From: Platynereis dumerilii
Taxonomy: Eukaryota > Annelida > Polychaeta > Phyllodocida > Nereididae
Direction of reading: 5' to 3'
Assembly (NCBI GenBank): GCA_026936325.1
Contig: JAPTHN010000004.1
Coordinates: forward strand, 8,558,439-8,622,438
DNA length: 64,000 nt
The position numbers and the translations under genes were made by a program. Positions within the stretch are counted from its first letter, which is position 1, and each line of letters begins with the position of its first letter. The notes under the pieces were generated by a model. The model saw nothing but the letters and a program-made list of their open reading frames with translations. It was not told the DNA's origin and ran no database searches. Shown in pieces: positions 13,797-26,751 of this stretch.

Positions 13797-15908
13797 GTAC
13801 CTGGATACGTATATAATATGTGGCTGCTCCACCAAAATGAGTTCAAAGTCTGCCTCCTATCATTGGCCTATTTAAATGTTGAAATGACTTTATTCTACTG
13901 GAAATGGGCTTTAAAATGATGGTTCATATGTTTTGATATCTCCATCCAATCCAAAGATATGGCTCATCAAAACATTGATGATACGAAACATCAAACTTTG
14001 AGAAAAAGGCATTTGAATTTCGCGCCATTACAGAACTAAAAAGGTCGAAAAGGACACCGAATTGGAGAATTTTAAATAATTTTCTTGTAAAAATGGTCTT
14101 ATAGTGGAGCAGCAGAGGAGAGTATTACTTGGGGCAAGTGATCACCGGAGTAGAACACAAAGTGTCATACACCAAAATTTTCCTTAGAATTTCTACTTTC
14201 AGGAATTGACTTTGAAAAGTTATGAAACTTATGGCGAAACCAACGGCAACTGTTTCCATGGCAACAAGTCTATCAATTCAGAGAAGGTTATGTACAACAT
14301 ATAATAAAGATGTTGTCTGATTAATTCAACTCTGTGAATCAATTCAACCATGCATTATGGTACCACTTGGTGTGGGCCACATATTAGGAAAAAATATTTA
14401 GTTTAGGTTGTAATTCTGTTGCTATGGCGACCTTTGAATCATAACAAATGTGTGCAAATTTCAATACATCGGGATGCAATCTTATGTATCACACATAATT
14501 AAGATTATATAGATTATCTGTTGTGCCATATTGAAAGCCCTTGTTCTTAGCTTTCCAATGATGCCTCACACAAGTATGTAGGTAGTATACTCTTGGAGTT
14601 TAGACTGAAAATGTGGCTGAGTATCCATTGTTCGATTCATACAAAATTGTGACGTTCATGCCATTGTTTCTGTTGGATCATATCACTACTTACTGCAAGA
14701 TATGAAATCAAAACCGATTCTACCAAAAAATTTAACAAATATCATCAAGCTCATGTTGATGACTTCCAAAATGGTCTTGAACCCCTTGGTTACCATGGAA
14801 ACGAACTGGTAAACAAATATGACTTTGACATCATGATGTCTTCTGTTACAACTGGAACTATCTCGTCAAGTCAGTACAATCAGCTTTATGCTTTGAATAA
14901 GGCAGGTTTGTTTGTCCAAATATTTGAATTGGTTGTCAAGGACAAGAAACTTGTTGTTTTTTGCATAGCAACAGAAAGAACACGACCTCCAAAATTCAAA
15001 TGCAGATCTCAATAGACCATGCCTGTGGGTCATTTGTGTGACGAGAGAGAGAGAGCATTTGACTGCATATTCGGTTGCTATACAGTCTGGATTTTTTTTT
15101 TTTAATCTGGGAAGACATCTTGGGGTGTGGCAGGTTAGGAGAAATCCAACATGACTGCCATGACATGAAAAATGGACTGAGTTGCTCACAGTAAAAACAC
15201 AGAGGTGTGTAATACATCAAAATGGGGGTTTTCTGGGTTGCTGAACCCAAATATGCAAAGAGGAAAGCTCTCGATATGTTCTGTTTTGAGATATGCAATA
15301 TGGCTGTTCAATCTAGCCAACCGGTCGGCTGTGAAACACAATTACATTCCTTTGTTGCTGAACTACAAAGTACAAACACTGCACAGGTCTGTTATACAGT
15401 TGCTCTTGAAAGTAAGTATTGGTCATTGAATTTGTATCAGGGTTCATTATACCAGATAAGGGTCCTATTCTTGCAGAAGTATGTACAGTGTACACCCTCT
15501 GCTCCTTTGGAATAGCATTGGTCTTAGGGTGTACATTCTTTGGCAAGATTATAACCTGTCTAGTATAAATACACGTACTAGATATCTGCGAGGGAGCTTT
15601 TTTTCTGCCCACGACCGGCCCGCACCCACGGTATCCTGCCCGCACTTGCCCCGCACCCGCAGTCTCTGCCAGGACCAGCAGGATACAGCCACACCATGCA
15701 GGATAACCCCGCATCCACATGTGAGTGACAGCGGGTACCTGCGCCCGTGTTACTTTGGCAATCATCCCTGGATAATCCTAATTCATATAAATATTGTAAA
15801 AACAATGATCTATATTCATTGACTCATTCTAAATAATTGCACATTTTTATGATTAATTATGAAATGGCATACCAGACCAGATATAAGCAATCACTATTCG
15901 CTAATGAA

Positions 15909-16203
15909 CAGGAGAGGACTACATGTACTATGCGGCAGAGTGGCTGCCGTGGGCCCATCCAATCAGCGTGGCCCATGCAAGATGACAGAAAAATAAAAAG
16001 TTTCAAGCAAAAAGCCGCAAAGCAAAACCTTGCCAGCCGATTTATTAGTGAGTCATGCAATCAAATCAATTGGTAAGGGCCCTCAACCTAATGAAAATTT
16101 ACCAGACTATATAGCCTTTCGTAATTTGCTTTTCTCATTGAAATAATGCTGACGATAGGGATTTATTTTGCCACGGGGCCGAAAGGGTGCCAGTGTGCCC
16201 CTG
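15909..16203. mobile_element. hAT-type MITE, family A copy 2
   Basis: Perfect 8-bp duplication ctaatgaa (15901-15908 and 16204-16211). Termini CAGGAGAGGACT and, inverted, CAGGGGCACACTGG. The interior matches 272-580 (TGGCTGCCGTGGGCCCA; TTTATTTTGCCACGGG). Confidence 0.9.
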
Positions 16204-17598
16204 CTAATGAAATTGTATCAATAGGAACAAAGCATAATTAATTATATCAAAACAGTTTATTTTCAGTTTTATGACTTCCTGGGCTGAGCTGGGAGATCAA
16301 TGTACCAGTAATGTTACATTACCAGTATCATTCTGTTACATGATTACACACGTTGGCCGATTAATGAATAAATTTGATGTGTGGTGCAGGTGCTTTCTTT
16401 CTGCATTAATTCTCGCTCAATTTCTTTTGTGCGATGCCCTAATTTTTTTTGCCAATATATCAGGATAAATCTAGAAATACAAGACGTTCATTCATCAAAA
16501 TGAGTGTTTTTACTTAGTGGCTTAACTGAAGTTATTTGAATCATGAAAATAGGCTGAAATTGACAACAAAAGATTGCCCACTAGGATCATGCATATTAAT
16601 CTCTAAAATCAGAGTGATCAGATTGTATACTTGATAGTTGATACATACATATTTAACTGATAGCAATGAAGTAGCATACACTATGGTCTACAACTGCCTA
16701 AACAGGGAAGGCAGGCAGTGAAAGTGCCCGTGCATTACTGCTCGCACCCGCAGACAACCCACAAATAATTGCCCTTACCAGCCCCTCACCCGCAACCTTC
16801 TACACGTGCTCGCCCCGTGCCAGCACTGAGTGTTTGCAGGTACCCGCTGCCGTGTGGGCATACCCGCCCCACACAGATATCAAGGTCAAATACCCTAGAT
16901 ACAAATTCAATGACCATGCTAGTAGTTGTGAAATTCAAGATTACTTCTGACATTGATGCCAAGAAGTCCTTCAATAACATTGTTGTAGTTCACAAAAAGT
17001 ACAAAAATGTTTGTGATATGTAGTTCAAATGAGGGTTTTCTGGATTGCTAAGTCCAGATATACTTATGTGTGTTAATGAAAACTATTGGATTCCATTTTG
17101 AGCAGTATGAGATTACTGCTAATATGATTGCCTTGGAGAGAAAGTGTGTGTTTTATGGTTAATACCTCTTCAACGTCTGATAAGGTAATGCCTCAAGAGT
17201 GAGTTTTTGTTAAATACGCGCCAGTGTGGGCTATTTAGAGTGATGTAATTCCTGCAGAAAGAGTAACCTGTAATGCTGACAAAGCAAAGACAGAGTATTT
17301 TGTACAAATATAAACTCCGCAGCATTTAAAACACAAACTTTTTGCATTGTGGTAACCAGTTGGGTGAAATAGGGGAAATGAGGGGATCACGCGTGTAAGT
17401 GGGGGGAAACGGGGGCAAGTGTGGAGAAGTAGGTGGAAGCTTAGGGAAGCAGGGGAAATCGGGGGCGGTGGGATAAAATGGGATAATTTATAACATGGGA
17501 ACGGGAAAAGGTGGTAGGGAGTGTATCCTGTCATGAGGCCAACTATAGTACCGACTATACAGCATGTTTAAAGATCTCAAATGGTCAACAATGATGTT

Positions 17599-17709
17599 TA
17601 CCTGTTTTTGCCTGGTGCACAACCCGAATAAATGAATAAATCTCTCTCTCAGAAAGATTTCAACCCTGCAATTCATCAACTCGGGTTGTGCGCCAGGTAA
17701 AAACAGGTG
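17599..17709. repeat. Imperfect hairpin, ~38-bp arms
   Basis: TACCTGTTTTTGCCTGGTGC and following text pairs with an inverse ending CCAGGTAAAAACAGGTG. The loop is CT-rich. Confidence 0.8.
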
Positions 17710-19162
17710 TGCGTCACACCAAAACCTCTTTCCCACATTTCTTGGAAATCACATACCAACCTGTCAATGGTCGCCAAAGAGATGCAGCTTGAAACTTTTG
17801 TAAAGGAACCACAACGATGTGAATGGTTTTGTGGACATGTGGCGTCAAAAAACCCCTGAGCGCTGTTGATTTTTCTGTTTGTCACAAGAAGGAGCCAAAT
17901 TTGTGCAGCACACGAATGACAAATCTGTGACACTATTGGCCTTGATGCGTATAAATAGAGGTGAAACAATGATCAAGGCAGGAGCGGAGATTAGACCTGA
18001 TCAGATCACTCCTGTATTAGCCTCCTTCACTGACACATGTTAGTTTAGGAATGCGCCAATGCCTCAGATTATGCTTCAAATGTTGGAAAATATGTCTATT
18101 GCTGCATTGTTATATAAATACCATCAGCGTCATAACCATAAACCATGCATGTAGACACAAAATCAGCATCGGCATGCTGAAAACCCAGTTTTGGTCGCTG
18201 ATACCTTCGTAAAGTTTTGGGTTCTTGAAATTTTTGCTGCTATGTGACGTCAAAAACCTTGTCTTGAGATCTTTTAAAGCATAAGTTATTATACTGCGTA
18301 AAAAGTGTCTTTTAAATGTTGCATAGTTTATTTGAACTGCAAGCCCTGGCTGATACTGCAAACAAGAAACCTTTTAAGAACAGCAAAATGGCCTAACAAC
18401 GTTTTCCCTTAATATGGATGGGGGTCATTGGGGGGGTGTCGGTTACGTGGTAGTGTGCTGGGTTGCAATTTGCTAGGTCCAGGGTCCCTATCCAGCTCTT
18501 GCCGGGTCATCTGGGCCTATGTTGGATGGCTGTTTCAACCATCCTTTGATCATTGCTGTCCTCTTCCTGTCCTAATAATTAAGCCTAGCAGAGCATAAAT
18601 ACAGGATGTAAAGCACCAATCATTCTGTCAGCCCTTCTTAACATGGATGTTTTTGGTCCAAATTAATTTGTCATTCTTGAATCTGTTGCTTTACTAAATC
18701 ACTAGACACTGCAAACTCAGCTCTTGTAGTTCCTCACTATAAATCGTCTTTCTTCAGATGTAAAATCTGGAGACTCCATTGCCAGACTCATTTGCCCAGC
18801 AATGGAGCATATGCAACTTTTGTGATGTCGCCAAATCTAGCGAATAGCATTCCTTATGGAAAACTTCATCACAGCCTTGGAATTATGTCTTGGCCAGACT
18901 GGCCAATAATACCACCACAAGAGCTTAGGTGCTCTGTTGGAACTGGAGGGGGTGTTTTTTATTTGGTCGTACTTTAAGTGTTTGAACTGTTTAAGATGAG
19001 CATTTTTCGTCCACAAGTTGACTGAGAAATTTCATTTTTGATGTAGAGCCAGGAACTGAGTCAGCTACCTTTGGTCAGCTCACTTGAAGAATTAGTGGCT
19101 CACTTTTTCAGCTATCAGAATTTTGTCCGCTGCAACTTAATTTGACTTAATTCAGCTGACTT

Positions 19163-19362
19163 CATTGTAAATTTTGAATTTTGAGTTAGCTTAATTGATT
19201 GAATGAGATGGTCGCACAATACCTTTGAGCCAAGATAGCTTGTTGTTTGCGAGTTATAACAACATAAAGATTATCATAACTCAAAACAGCAAGCTATCAT
19301 GGCTCAAAAAAATTGTGCAACTGTCTCACTCAATATTTTGAGCTAAGTCAGAATTTACAGTG
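19163..19362. mobile_element. Palindromic MITE, family B copy 1
   Basis: Nearly palindromic 200-bp unit with ends CATTGTAAATT and AATTTACAGTG and inner words GAGTTAGCT and GAGCCAAGATAGCTTG. The same unit occurs at 57479-57681. Confidence 0.8.
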
Positions 19363-19777
19363 TTGAAGTGTCTTTTCATGAAAGGTTAAAAGAATCATAT
19401 AAATATAAATAAACTCTCCTGAATATCAAATGGTAGAAGTGCAATCAGGCAAGAACCACAAATTACCACCACGAGACATAAAAGCAGCTCTAGACCTGCA
19501 ATTATCTAAGTTCAGTTTGTTCTGCTGCAACTTATGACCTAATTGTCATCTGAAGACAAAGGCTCAAGCGGCTTCAAGCTGAATTTTCAGCTCAGCTTAG
19601 TTCCGGGCCTCTATTTTGATTTGATACAACAGTAGGTGTTAGTATTGGAATCAAGGAAACCCCTATGCATTTTTCCTTTAGTGCCAGCCATATTGGCTTG
19701 TTTAGATATCTCAAAACAGAATGTTGGAAGAGGTTTCATTCATACATATTTTGACTCAGCAACCCATAAAATATCTA

Positions 19778-20017
19778 CAGGGGGGGGCAATTGCCCCTCC
19801 TGCCCTTGGCCAGGAGGGACAAGGGGGGCAAGGCTGCCCTTTTCATCTCAAGAAAAAACATTATTTGGCTTTAATTTACAGTGAATTTAGGCAAACAAAT
19901 TTTTAGTTTATATTACAAATTATTATTGGCGCTGGCTTAAATTTTTGTCGCGCAAATTAGATTTGCCCTTCCTTGAACGACTGCCCCTGCCGCCCTCGTT
20001 TCCTTCCGGCACCCCTG
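19778..20017. mobile_element. hAT-type MITE inside the right foldback arm
   Basis: Perfect 8-bp duplication aatatcta (19770-19777 and 20018-20025). Ends CAGGGGGGGGC and, inverted, CAGGGGTGCCGGAAGG. A related fragment with the CCGGCACCCCTG end lies at about 47180-47300. Confidence 0.88.
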
Positions 20018-21264
20018 AATATCTACATGTATTTTGATGTATTACTCACCTCTGTAGTGTTACTGTGAGCAACATTTTGGCTGCCATGTTGATTTTATCC
20101 TGACCAGCCATGCCCCGAAATATCTACCATGATGATCTTAAAGACCAGACAATATAGTAACAGAACACCTCGGTTACACAAATGACCTCCATACCGGGCA
20201 TGGAGTAAGATTTTCACTTGAATTTCAGGGGTCGTGTTCTTTCTGTTGCTATGCAAAAAAACAACAGGTTTCTTGTCCTTGACAACCGATTCAAATACTT
20301 GGACCACAAAACCTGCCTTGCTTAATTATATTCAAAGCATAAAGCTGATTTTACTGACTTGACGAGATAGTTCCAGTTACTACAGAAGACAACATGATGT
20401 CAAGGTCATATTTGTTTACCTGTTGGTTTCCATGGTAACCAAGGGGTTCAAAACAATTTTGGAAGTCCTCAACGAACTTGATAATATTTCTTACATATTT
20501 GGTAGAATCGGTTGTGAATTCATATCTTGGAGTAAGTGGTTATATGATCAAACAGAAACAATGGCATGAACGTCATAATTTCAACTAATGGATACTCAGC
20601 CACATTTTCAGACAAAACTCCAAGAGTATACTACCTACATACTTATGTGAGGCATCACTGGAAAGCTAAGAACAAGGGCTTTCAATATGGCACAACAGAT
20701 AATGTATTTAATCTTAATTCGGTGTGATACAAAAGATTGCATCCCGATGTATTGAAATTTGCACACATTTGTTATGATTCAAAGGTCACCATAGCAACAG
20801 AATTACAACATAAACTAAATATTTTTTCCTAATATGTGGAGCACACCAAGTGGTACCATAATGCATGGTTGAATTGATTCACAGAGTTGAATTAATCAGA
20901 CAACATCTTTATTATATGTTGTACATAACCTTCTCTGAATTGATAGACTTGTTGCCATGGAAACAGTTGCCGTTGGTTTCGCCATAAGTTTCATAACTTT
21001 TCAAAGTCAATTCCTGAAAGTAGAAATTCTAAGGAAAATTTTGATGTATGACACTTTGTGTTCTACTCCGATGATCACTATCTCCTCAAATATTGCACTT
21101 TTTGGCCTTCTGCTGCTCCACTATTAATTATTCAAAGAAAATTATGTTTGCTAAAAAAAGCTCAGAAACATCAAAATGTAACCTTCTGACTCATTTTGCC
21201 CATTTCTGGAAAATATTAATTGCCTACTTTGAACTCATTTTGGTGGAGCAAGTCACATATTATA

Positions 21265-21803
21265 AACATTTAGCAACACTTCCCTATTTCATTTTTTCAG
21301 CACTGTGTTTTAACTTAGTCAAGAAATAATTATTTCACGAAAACTGGACAGGAAAGTCTTTTTTTTTTGGTTCTGTAATTTCATGTTTCTGAGAATAATA
21401 ATAGTGCACTTCAAAATTTGTATTTTTCAAATTCTCACTTTTTTCTGATTTTAGGTTTTGCAGGTTTCCAGTTAGGCCTTCTGTTGATATCCTCCAAAAA
21501 TGGGGGGCGATTGGCCAGCACCAGGTCTGTATGACACATGGACTTTTGATTTTACACATACATGCATTTTAAACACCCTATGGGCAAACGAGGGTAGCTT
21601 CTTTTACCTTGTAGCTGCATAAGTGCCAATCAACCAACCCAGCCGCCTTATTTAGTGGCTTTTCATATCTGAACAATATAAGGAGTGTTATTTTGCCGCT
21701 TGAGTCGCAACAATGCTATTAACAAGTTATTGTTCACATGTCGGCAGTCTTTTTTGAAAACTTACTGATCTATGATTTATCTATGGGTGTAATTATTTTG
21801 CAG
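21265..21803. other. Unassigned stretch upstream of the CS-gene exon
   Basis: AT-rich and presumably intron. I found no exon that would supply the single base needed to complete the split first codon at 21804. Confidence 0.4.
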
Positions 21804-21945
21804 TATTCTACCACCAGGACGACCCTAAGAAGGGATTTGTCTACATTACGCTTACTTTTAAAGGGATGCAAGTTACGGGGTTAATGGGAGGCAAGAAACC
21901 AACCAATGCCGAATTACTAGACCCCAATGTGTTCCCGGATAGCAG
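21804..21945 (+). CDS. CS-domain protein, exon n-2
   Basis: Acceptor ATTATTTTGCAG and donor CAG|GTAAGA. The exon encodes 46 whole residues, ending LLDPNVFPDS and a split Arg. Confidence 0.82.
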
Positions 21946-24900
21946 GTAAGACTAAAATACAAATTTGTGATTGCCACACCAAGTTAATTTCAATAAGGTA
22001 GGATTCTCCTAAATTTAGTTCAAAGTTAACATCCAAAATAAATTTGCTTGCTGATGAGATTCTGTTATTCAGCGGTAAATAAATGTATAACTGTATCCTG
22101 TCAACTGTTCCATTTCACACAACTCCCGCTCTTATTCCAAAGCTTTGTCAAGTCTACCATGCAATTCTTAGCTGCTTAGATTTGTATTAAAAAATTTGCT
22201 ATCATGTTTAAAAATAAAAATTAATGACATGTTTAAAATAAAAATTAATGACTACCACATTTGTTATATCCATATGAGTCATATTGACCTCTTGGTGTCA
22301 ATAAAATATATTCACTCCTTCATTCCATTTTCTTTGTTTGCTTCAGAACGATACAAGTTCTAATGAAAGTGACAAAAGCTCCTGGGGAAGAAGTGACTTA
22401 TGAATATGCCAAGAAACTGCCAAAGGACATAGACCCTGCGTCTTCTAAGTTCAAGGTAAAAATTTTGGGTAATTATCAGTAGCGAATCCAGGGGGGGGGG
22501 GGGGCACAGGCATTATAATTTCTTACAAAAAGCTCACATTGCTAAACGTATCCTGTATACAAGGTTGGCAACTCCCTCAAGATTCCTGGTTTGAGAATTC
22601 CTGCTGTAATGCTGTCTCAAGCAAGAGCATGGATTCTCAAACCAGGAGTTGCCAACCTTGTATATAAATTCAATAAGTGCAGTGACAACCTTTTTTCTCA
22701 AAATGATTGTAATGCCTGTGGGGGGGGGGGTTAGGAGATTTAAATACTCTCCCCCCTTATGACCTGTAGATTTTTAACTGAATGAGCCATAGGCTCATTC
22801 AGTTATTCTGGTTACTCTTGGCTGGTTCTCACCAGTGGCAAATTATACGCAAAATCTCAAGATAGGCAAGGAGTTTGGGCTTCTTAGTTGCTAGTTTGAT
22901 GTATGGAGTGAATGAGCAAAAAAATTTGGAAGCAAAAATTAGATTGGAGTGCATTTGATGGTGTTTTTGACGATATTATCCTGATGCATTCCAGCCCTGA
23001 CTTGCCTCTCCACTAGCCAGCCAAGAACTGGCAACCCTCCATATGTAAATATTGGGACTTTGCCAGGAATGCAACCCTAATGCAACCCATGCTTCAGTGA
23101 TTAGCCACCTGTTGGCAGAGTTGCAAACTAGCCACCAGGCCACCTGTAAGCAGAGATGCAAAGTAGCTCATGCTTTGAGGCAATCCAGTTGATGTCTGTT
23201 GATGGAATTGCCAATAATTTTAGAACAAATAGCAAATATCTTTCATTGCCAAGCTGTCAAAGCTGAGGTTTGAAATAGACAAAATGCCATTAAGTCTGTA
23301 TTGATTACCATCACTTTTACCATATATTTCCAGTCTGGGCCTATACATATATATCAATTTCTTCCATCATGGATATTTTGAGAATATGAAAATGTTTTTA
23401 GGAGTGAAGGAAAACATTCATCTGATATTTTTTGTAAGCAAAATATAACATTTGAATAAATACTATCTAGTTGTACTCATGTGGAGTTATGTATACTATT
23501 GTATCATTTATTAATGCATTTTCTAAAAAGCATGGTTTGTGCATGTATGTCCGTAAATGTTAAAAAATACATAATTAAAAATGTAAAAGGTAAATCACAG
23601 CATAAACTGATAAATAAAATAAAATAAGTTTCATTGCTTGTTAAAAACTGTTCAGTCTGTATATTTGACTCAGCATTTCAGAGTCCTGAATTTTCTTAAA
23701 AACAGTCTTAAAATAATTGCAATTGAAATCTTTCTTATTATAATATACATTTTAAAGTCAATAAAATCAAGTCTTTAGGTGTCTCGGATCATTACAGTAG
23801 CCAGGTAGTTTACTATTCCATTGGGTCACTGGTAGTACCAACCTTGGATTATATGCGGTGCCACTAGAACTATAGTTGCAATAACTGTTGCATGAACTAG
23901 ACTAAGAGGAGGGGTCATGGGTTCGAGCATATGTATCTATTTTTTTACCATTTGACTATATAATTTATCCATTTGCGCGAATGATAGACATCCCAGTCCA
24001 CAGTGTTGTTGAAAAATAAAGGCTTTTAAAAAAAAGTGTTATATCTTCTGAAAATCTGAGATATTTTTTATGATAGATTAGTTGTACAATGTATAGTATG
24101 TATAGTATACATACACACAAAATATGTGAGGAGGTATGCAGGGAAGCCTTAAAAATTTTAAAAGAGTGTGTTCCTGACTCTCGGCCTTATCGTTTCATTT
24201 ATCACACGGCGATCAACCCTCAACGAAATATCCAAGTGACAATGCTGAGTAATTATCCAGATCCAGATCCAGAAGTCAATCTATAAACTGATAAACAGCT
24301 GGTGGTACCAACTTTGGATTATAGATGGAGCCACTAGGAATGTATTTGCATGAACTTGACGTGGTAGTTTGACAGTTAGATATGGCTAATATATTTCATG
24401 TAACACTTCAAAGTACCACTGCACAATTAATTTCAGTTTTAGCATGCATCAATTTTGGTAGTTACCAAACTTTAACTTAAGAGAACGAAGATGGATTCTG
24501 AGATATGTGCATACATCATTTTCAAACAGTTGTAGTTTCAAATAAAGGGCTCAAAATAAAACAATCTCACTGAATCATTGTTTTGCTACAGTCCCATGAC
24601 TGTGTCAATGTCATTTAAAGAAGTACGTGTATAGGTTATTTTTGGTGCAATTGACAGAAAACAACTTTGGAAATGTTATGATAAAGCTGGGAAGCTGTAA
24701 CTTTAAAGGAGTTGAGTATAGACGTTGCCATGTTCAACAACAAAAAAGAGCTGCTTCTAGCTGCATTAGATCTTGTTTAAATACCAAATTACTGGCCATC
24801 ATGCTATCAGAAGAAAAATTTAGAAAACCATAACGATATTTCTCTGATAACAAAGGGACAAAGTCATGTTCAGAGTAAAGATGTGTCTCCAGATTCCTTT

Positions 24901-25614
24901 TTTGGGCAATAATAGATCTGTAACCTCGTTTTTACCTTTTTTCACATTCCAACAACCTGTTTGTACAGATAGATTGGTCCTATGTTTAAAATTCAGAGGA
25001 CCATGATTTTCTGAATATGTGGAAATGGCTGTCAAAACCTGAGTACACTTGGGTGGCTTGTGCTACCGCATATCGGCATCATTCAGTTTTGCAACCCCTG
25101 GGTTCTTGTTAATGTAAAAATAATTAATTCCGGTATTTTTAGAACATTGTCATTCATAAGATATTTTCGTGATTTTAATCTTGAGCTGCAGGGGGTGAGC
25201 TACTTTTGTTGTTACACCCTAGATAAAAGGACATATTAATTGTGGAGTGACCACATTGAGTTTTATTGGCCAAAGCAGTAATATTGGTCGAGGACGCAAT
25301 ATTACCTGCCTTCAGGTGCGAATAACAGACGTCAATATTGCTTTAGACACCCACAACGCTTCCAGGAACAAATATCGTTATTTATTGGAGAATCGTCTTT
25401 GTCATGTGACTAATTTCCTGGCACCTGATTGGCTGACACAATACAGGTGGAGAATATATATACATGTATTCAGCAATGAATATTAATTCTCATTTAATTT
25501 GGTATTCTTCTTTAATTTCAGTACAAAGGCGAGAATATGATCTTAGTGATGAAGAAAGGAGATGCAAAATTGTCTTGGGCGCCCTACGCAAGTCACCTCA
25601 CTAGTCAGTCTTGA
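21804..25614 (+). CDS. CS-domain (p23/HSP20-like) protein, last three exons
   Basis: Exons 21804-21945, 22347-22455 and 25522-25614 are joined by canonical AG/GT sites with matching phases (2, 1, 0). They give 113 residues, from FYHQDDPKKGFVYITLTFKG to the stop TGA at 25612. The start (YHQDD..VYITLTFKG) resembles the first strands of a CS fold. The segment LPKDIDPASSKFKYKGENMI followed by LVMKKGDAKLSWAPY matches the end of CS domains in CHORD, SGT1 and p23-type co-chaperones, which show a pattern like 'IDPxxSxYK..K.EI.LKK...SW'. Such domains usually bind HSP90. The upstream part of the gene is missing from what I can recognise, so the exact member is unknown. The last intron is 3.07 kb. Confidence 0.8.
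22347..22455 (+). CDS. CS-domain protein, exon n-1
   Basis: Acceptor TTTGCTTCAG and donor AAG|GTAAAA. It encodes TIQVLMKVTKAPGEEVTYEY, then AKKLPKDIDPASSKFK. Confidence 0.82.
22556..22664. repeat. Inverted-repeat MITE in the last CS-gene intron
   Basis: TATACAAGGTTGGCAACTCC at the left and its exact inverse at the right, with a second inner pair around CTGGTTTGAGAATTC. It lies between TG and TA flanks. Confidence 0.75.
22665..25521. other. Last intron of the CS gene
   Basis: Holds G-runs, a 15-bp hairpin (AACTGAATGAGCC / GGCTCATTCAGTT, 22778-22806) and two partly similar segments, near 23825 and 24300, sharing GGTAGTACCAAC or GGTGGTACCAAC with 'TTGGATTATA'. A 65-codon frame at 24089-24286 has ordinary-looking composition but no recognised similarity or splice support. 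Confidence 0.5.
25522..25614 (+). CDS. CS-domain protein, terminal coding exon
   Basis: Acceptor CTTTAATTTCAG, then YKGENMILVMKKGDAKLSWA, PYASHLTSQS and stop TGA. The Trp in SWAP is the conserved late CS-domain tryptophan position. Confidence 0.85.
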   Translation, partial: YKGENMILVMKKGDAKLSWAPYASHLTSQS

Positions 25615-25896
25615 GATTAATGGACGTTTCTTTTATAACCACACTTACTTAAAATTAATGAAAGCACACGATGATCAAAAGAGTTTGAATGGGAGATACT
25701 GTTTAGCAAACTGGTTGTAACGGATGCCGTATTGCCACTGTTTGGCAAAGTCTTTCAACGTTATTTTTGTAATTTCAGAAAACAATTTTCATGTTCCATG
25801 GTTGTTTTATGATTTATATGAGCAACTAATGAGCTCTGTCACCAAAGATTAGTGCCCGCTATACATATAATAATCTTACAAAAATACTGTCTGGTT

Positions 25897-26186
25897 AGGG
25901 GGCAACCATTTAATTTCCAGGGGAGCTTGGAGTTTTCCTCTGCGGGAAGTTATTAATTTCACAGTAACAGCAGCAGAAATAATATTTTAAGCGATTGAAA
26001 TCCCCAAATATTCATTCCAAAATCAAGCAACACCTTGTTAAGAAATACCCCTAGCAGAAATTACTTATTTCAAGACTGCCAAAAAAGAATTTATTTGTTT
26101 TGTCAATCTGAGCCAAAAATTATTTCTCAAAAAACTCCTAACAAGCAGCCCCTCCCCCCCCCTGGATATTAAATGGTCTCCCCCTT
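25897..26186. mobile_element. MITE, family C (GGGGGCAACCATTTAATTTC ends)
   Basis: Inverted ends GGGGGCAACCATTTAAT and ATTAAATGGTCTCCCCC. Related copies lie at 59653-59943 (opposite sense), about 1370-1500 and about 10840-10980. Target duplication unclear. Confidence 0.75.
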
Positions 26187-26284
26187 ATACATATTTTTTT
26201 TTATAAATCCCTATTTAGAATATTTTTGTATGGTGATAGGTTTAACCTGTTATGCTCTTGCAACAGTTTGGTACATTTATGACC

Positions 26285-26751
26285 AGTGAGGGATCGTAGT
26301 GCATAAGTAACATACCATGCATTTCCGGGTAAAAGCGTGAAATTTGGCACATGGGTAAAATAGACCCAGAGCAAAAATTTTATGGCCGCCATTCTGAACC
26401 TGTTTCATTCAATATCGCTGAAACTAAGACAGTTAGAGTCCATTCCAGTGGCCATACCCCCTTGAAAATCAATATGGCTGCCATCAGATTAATGTCAAAG
26501 TGGTCCACATGTATTTCTGACCACAAAATAGGGGTATAGCCACTGCAATGGACTCTCTACCTGTCTTAGATTCTGAGATATTGAACAAAACAGGGTCAGA
26601 ATGGTGGCCATTTTGAAATCCAAAATGGCGATGGAAGTAAGGGAAAGTGCTTCCATCAAAAAAAATTGTTGCTCTAGGTCTATTTTACTTCTCTGCCACA
26701 TTTCACTCTTTTATCCTGAAATGCATGGTTCATTCACTAAGATCCCCCACT
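26285..26751. mobile_element. Foldback MITE, ~100-bp inverted arms
   Basis: Arms share AGTGAGGGATC..., ACCATGCATTTC, GTGAAAT and GTAAAATAGACC in inverted order about the centre near 26510. A second nested pair (TCCATTCCAGTGGCCATACC / inverse near 26545) extends the palindrome. Confidence 0.8.

Larger units (their letters stand above)
15311..19689. other. Spacer of the foldback structure
   Basis: No gene supported. It contains the hAT MITE at 15909-16203, two short GC-rich blocks rich in CCCGCACCCGCA-type words (about 15600-15745 and 16720-16870), a hairpin at 17599-17709, a weak tRNA-like segment near 18430-18600 and a palindromic MITE at 19163-19362. Confidence 0.5.
13812..21264. mobile_element. 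Large inverted-repeat (foldback) structure, ~7.5 kb
   Basis: The left arm (13812 to about 15310) is matched by an inverted right arm (about 19690-21264). Outermost text TATAATATGTG and CTCCACCAAAATGAGTTC is shared, and long co-linear blocks follow, such as TTCAGGAATTGACTTTGAAA (14204 left; inverse near 21010 right). The word GTGGAGCA/TGCTCCAC recurs near the ends of both arms. The right arm is interrupted by a hAT MITE at 19778-20017. A further diverged copy of the inner arm sequence lies near 16910-17110. No transposase was recognised and no target duplication was found. Confidence 0.75.

Noticed and set aside
13812-21264. Polinton/Maverick-type giant element, because of the long inverted arms
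   Set aside because: No polymerase, integrase, protease or capsid-like reading frame in the spacer; it is a repeat structure only.
24089-24286. 65-codon frame in the CS-gene intron (KICEEVCREALKILKECV...)
   Set aside because: Looks protein-like in composition but has no convincing splice sites joining it to either neighbour and no recognised family.
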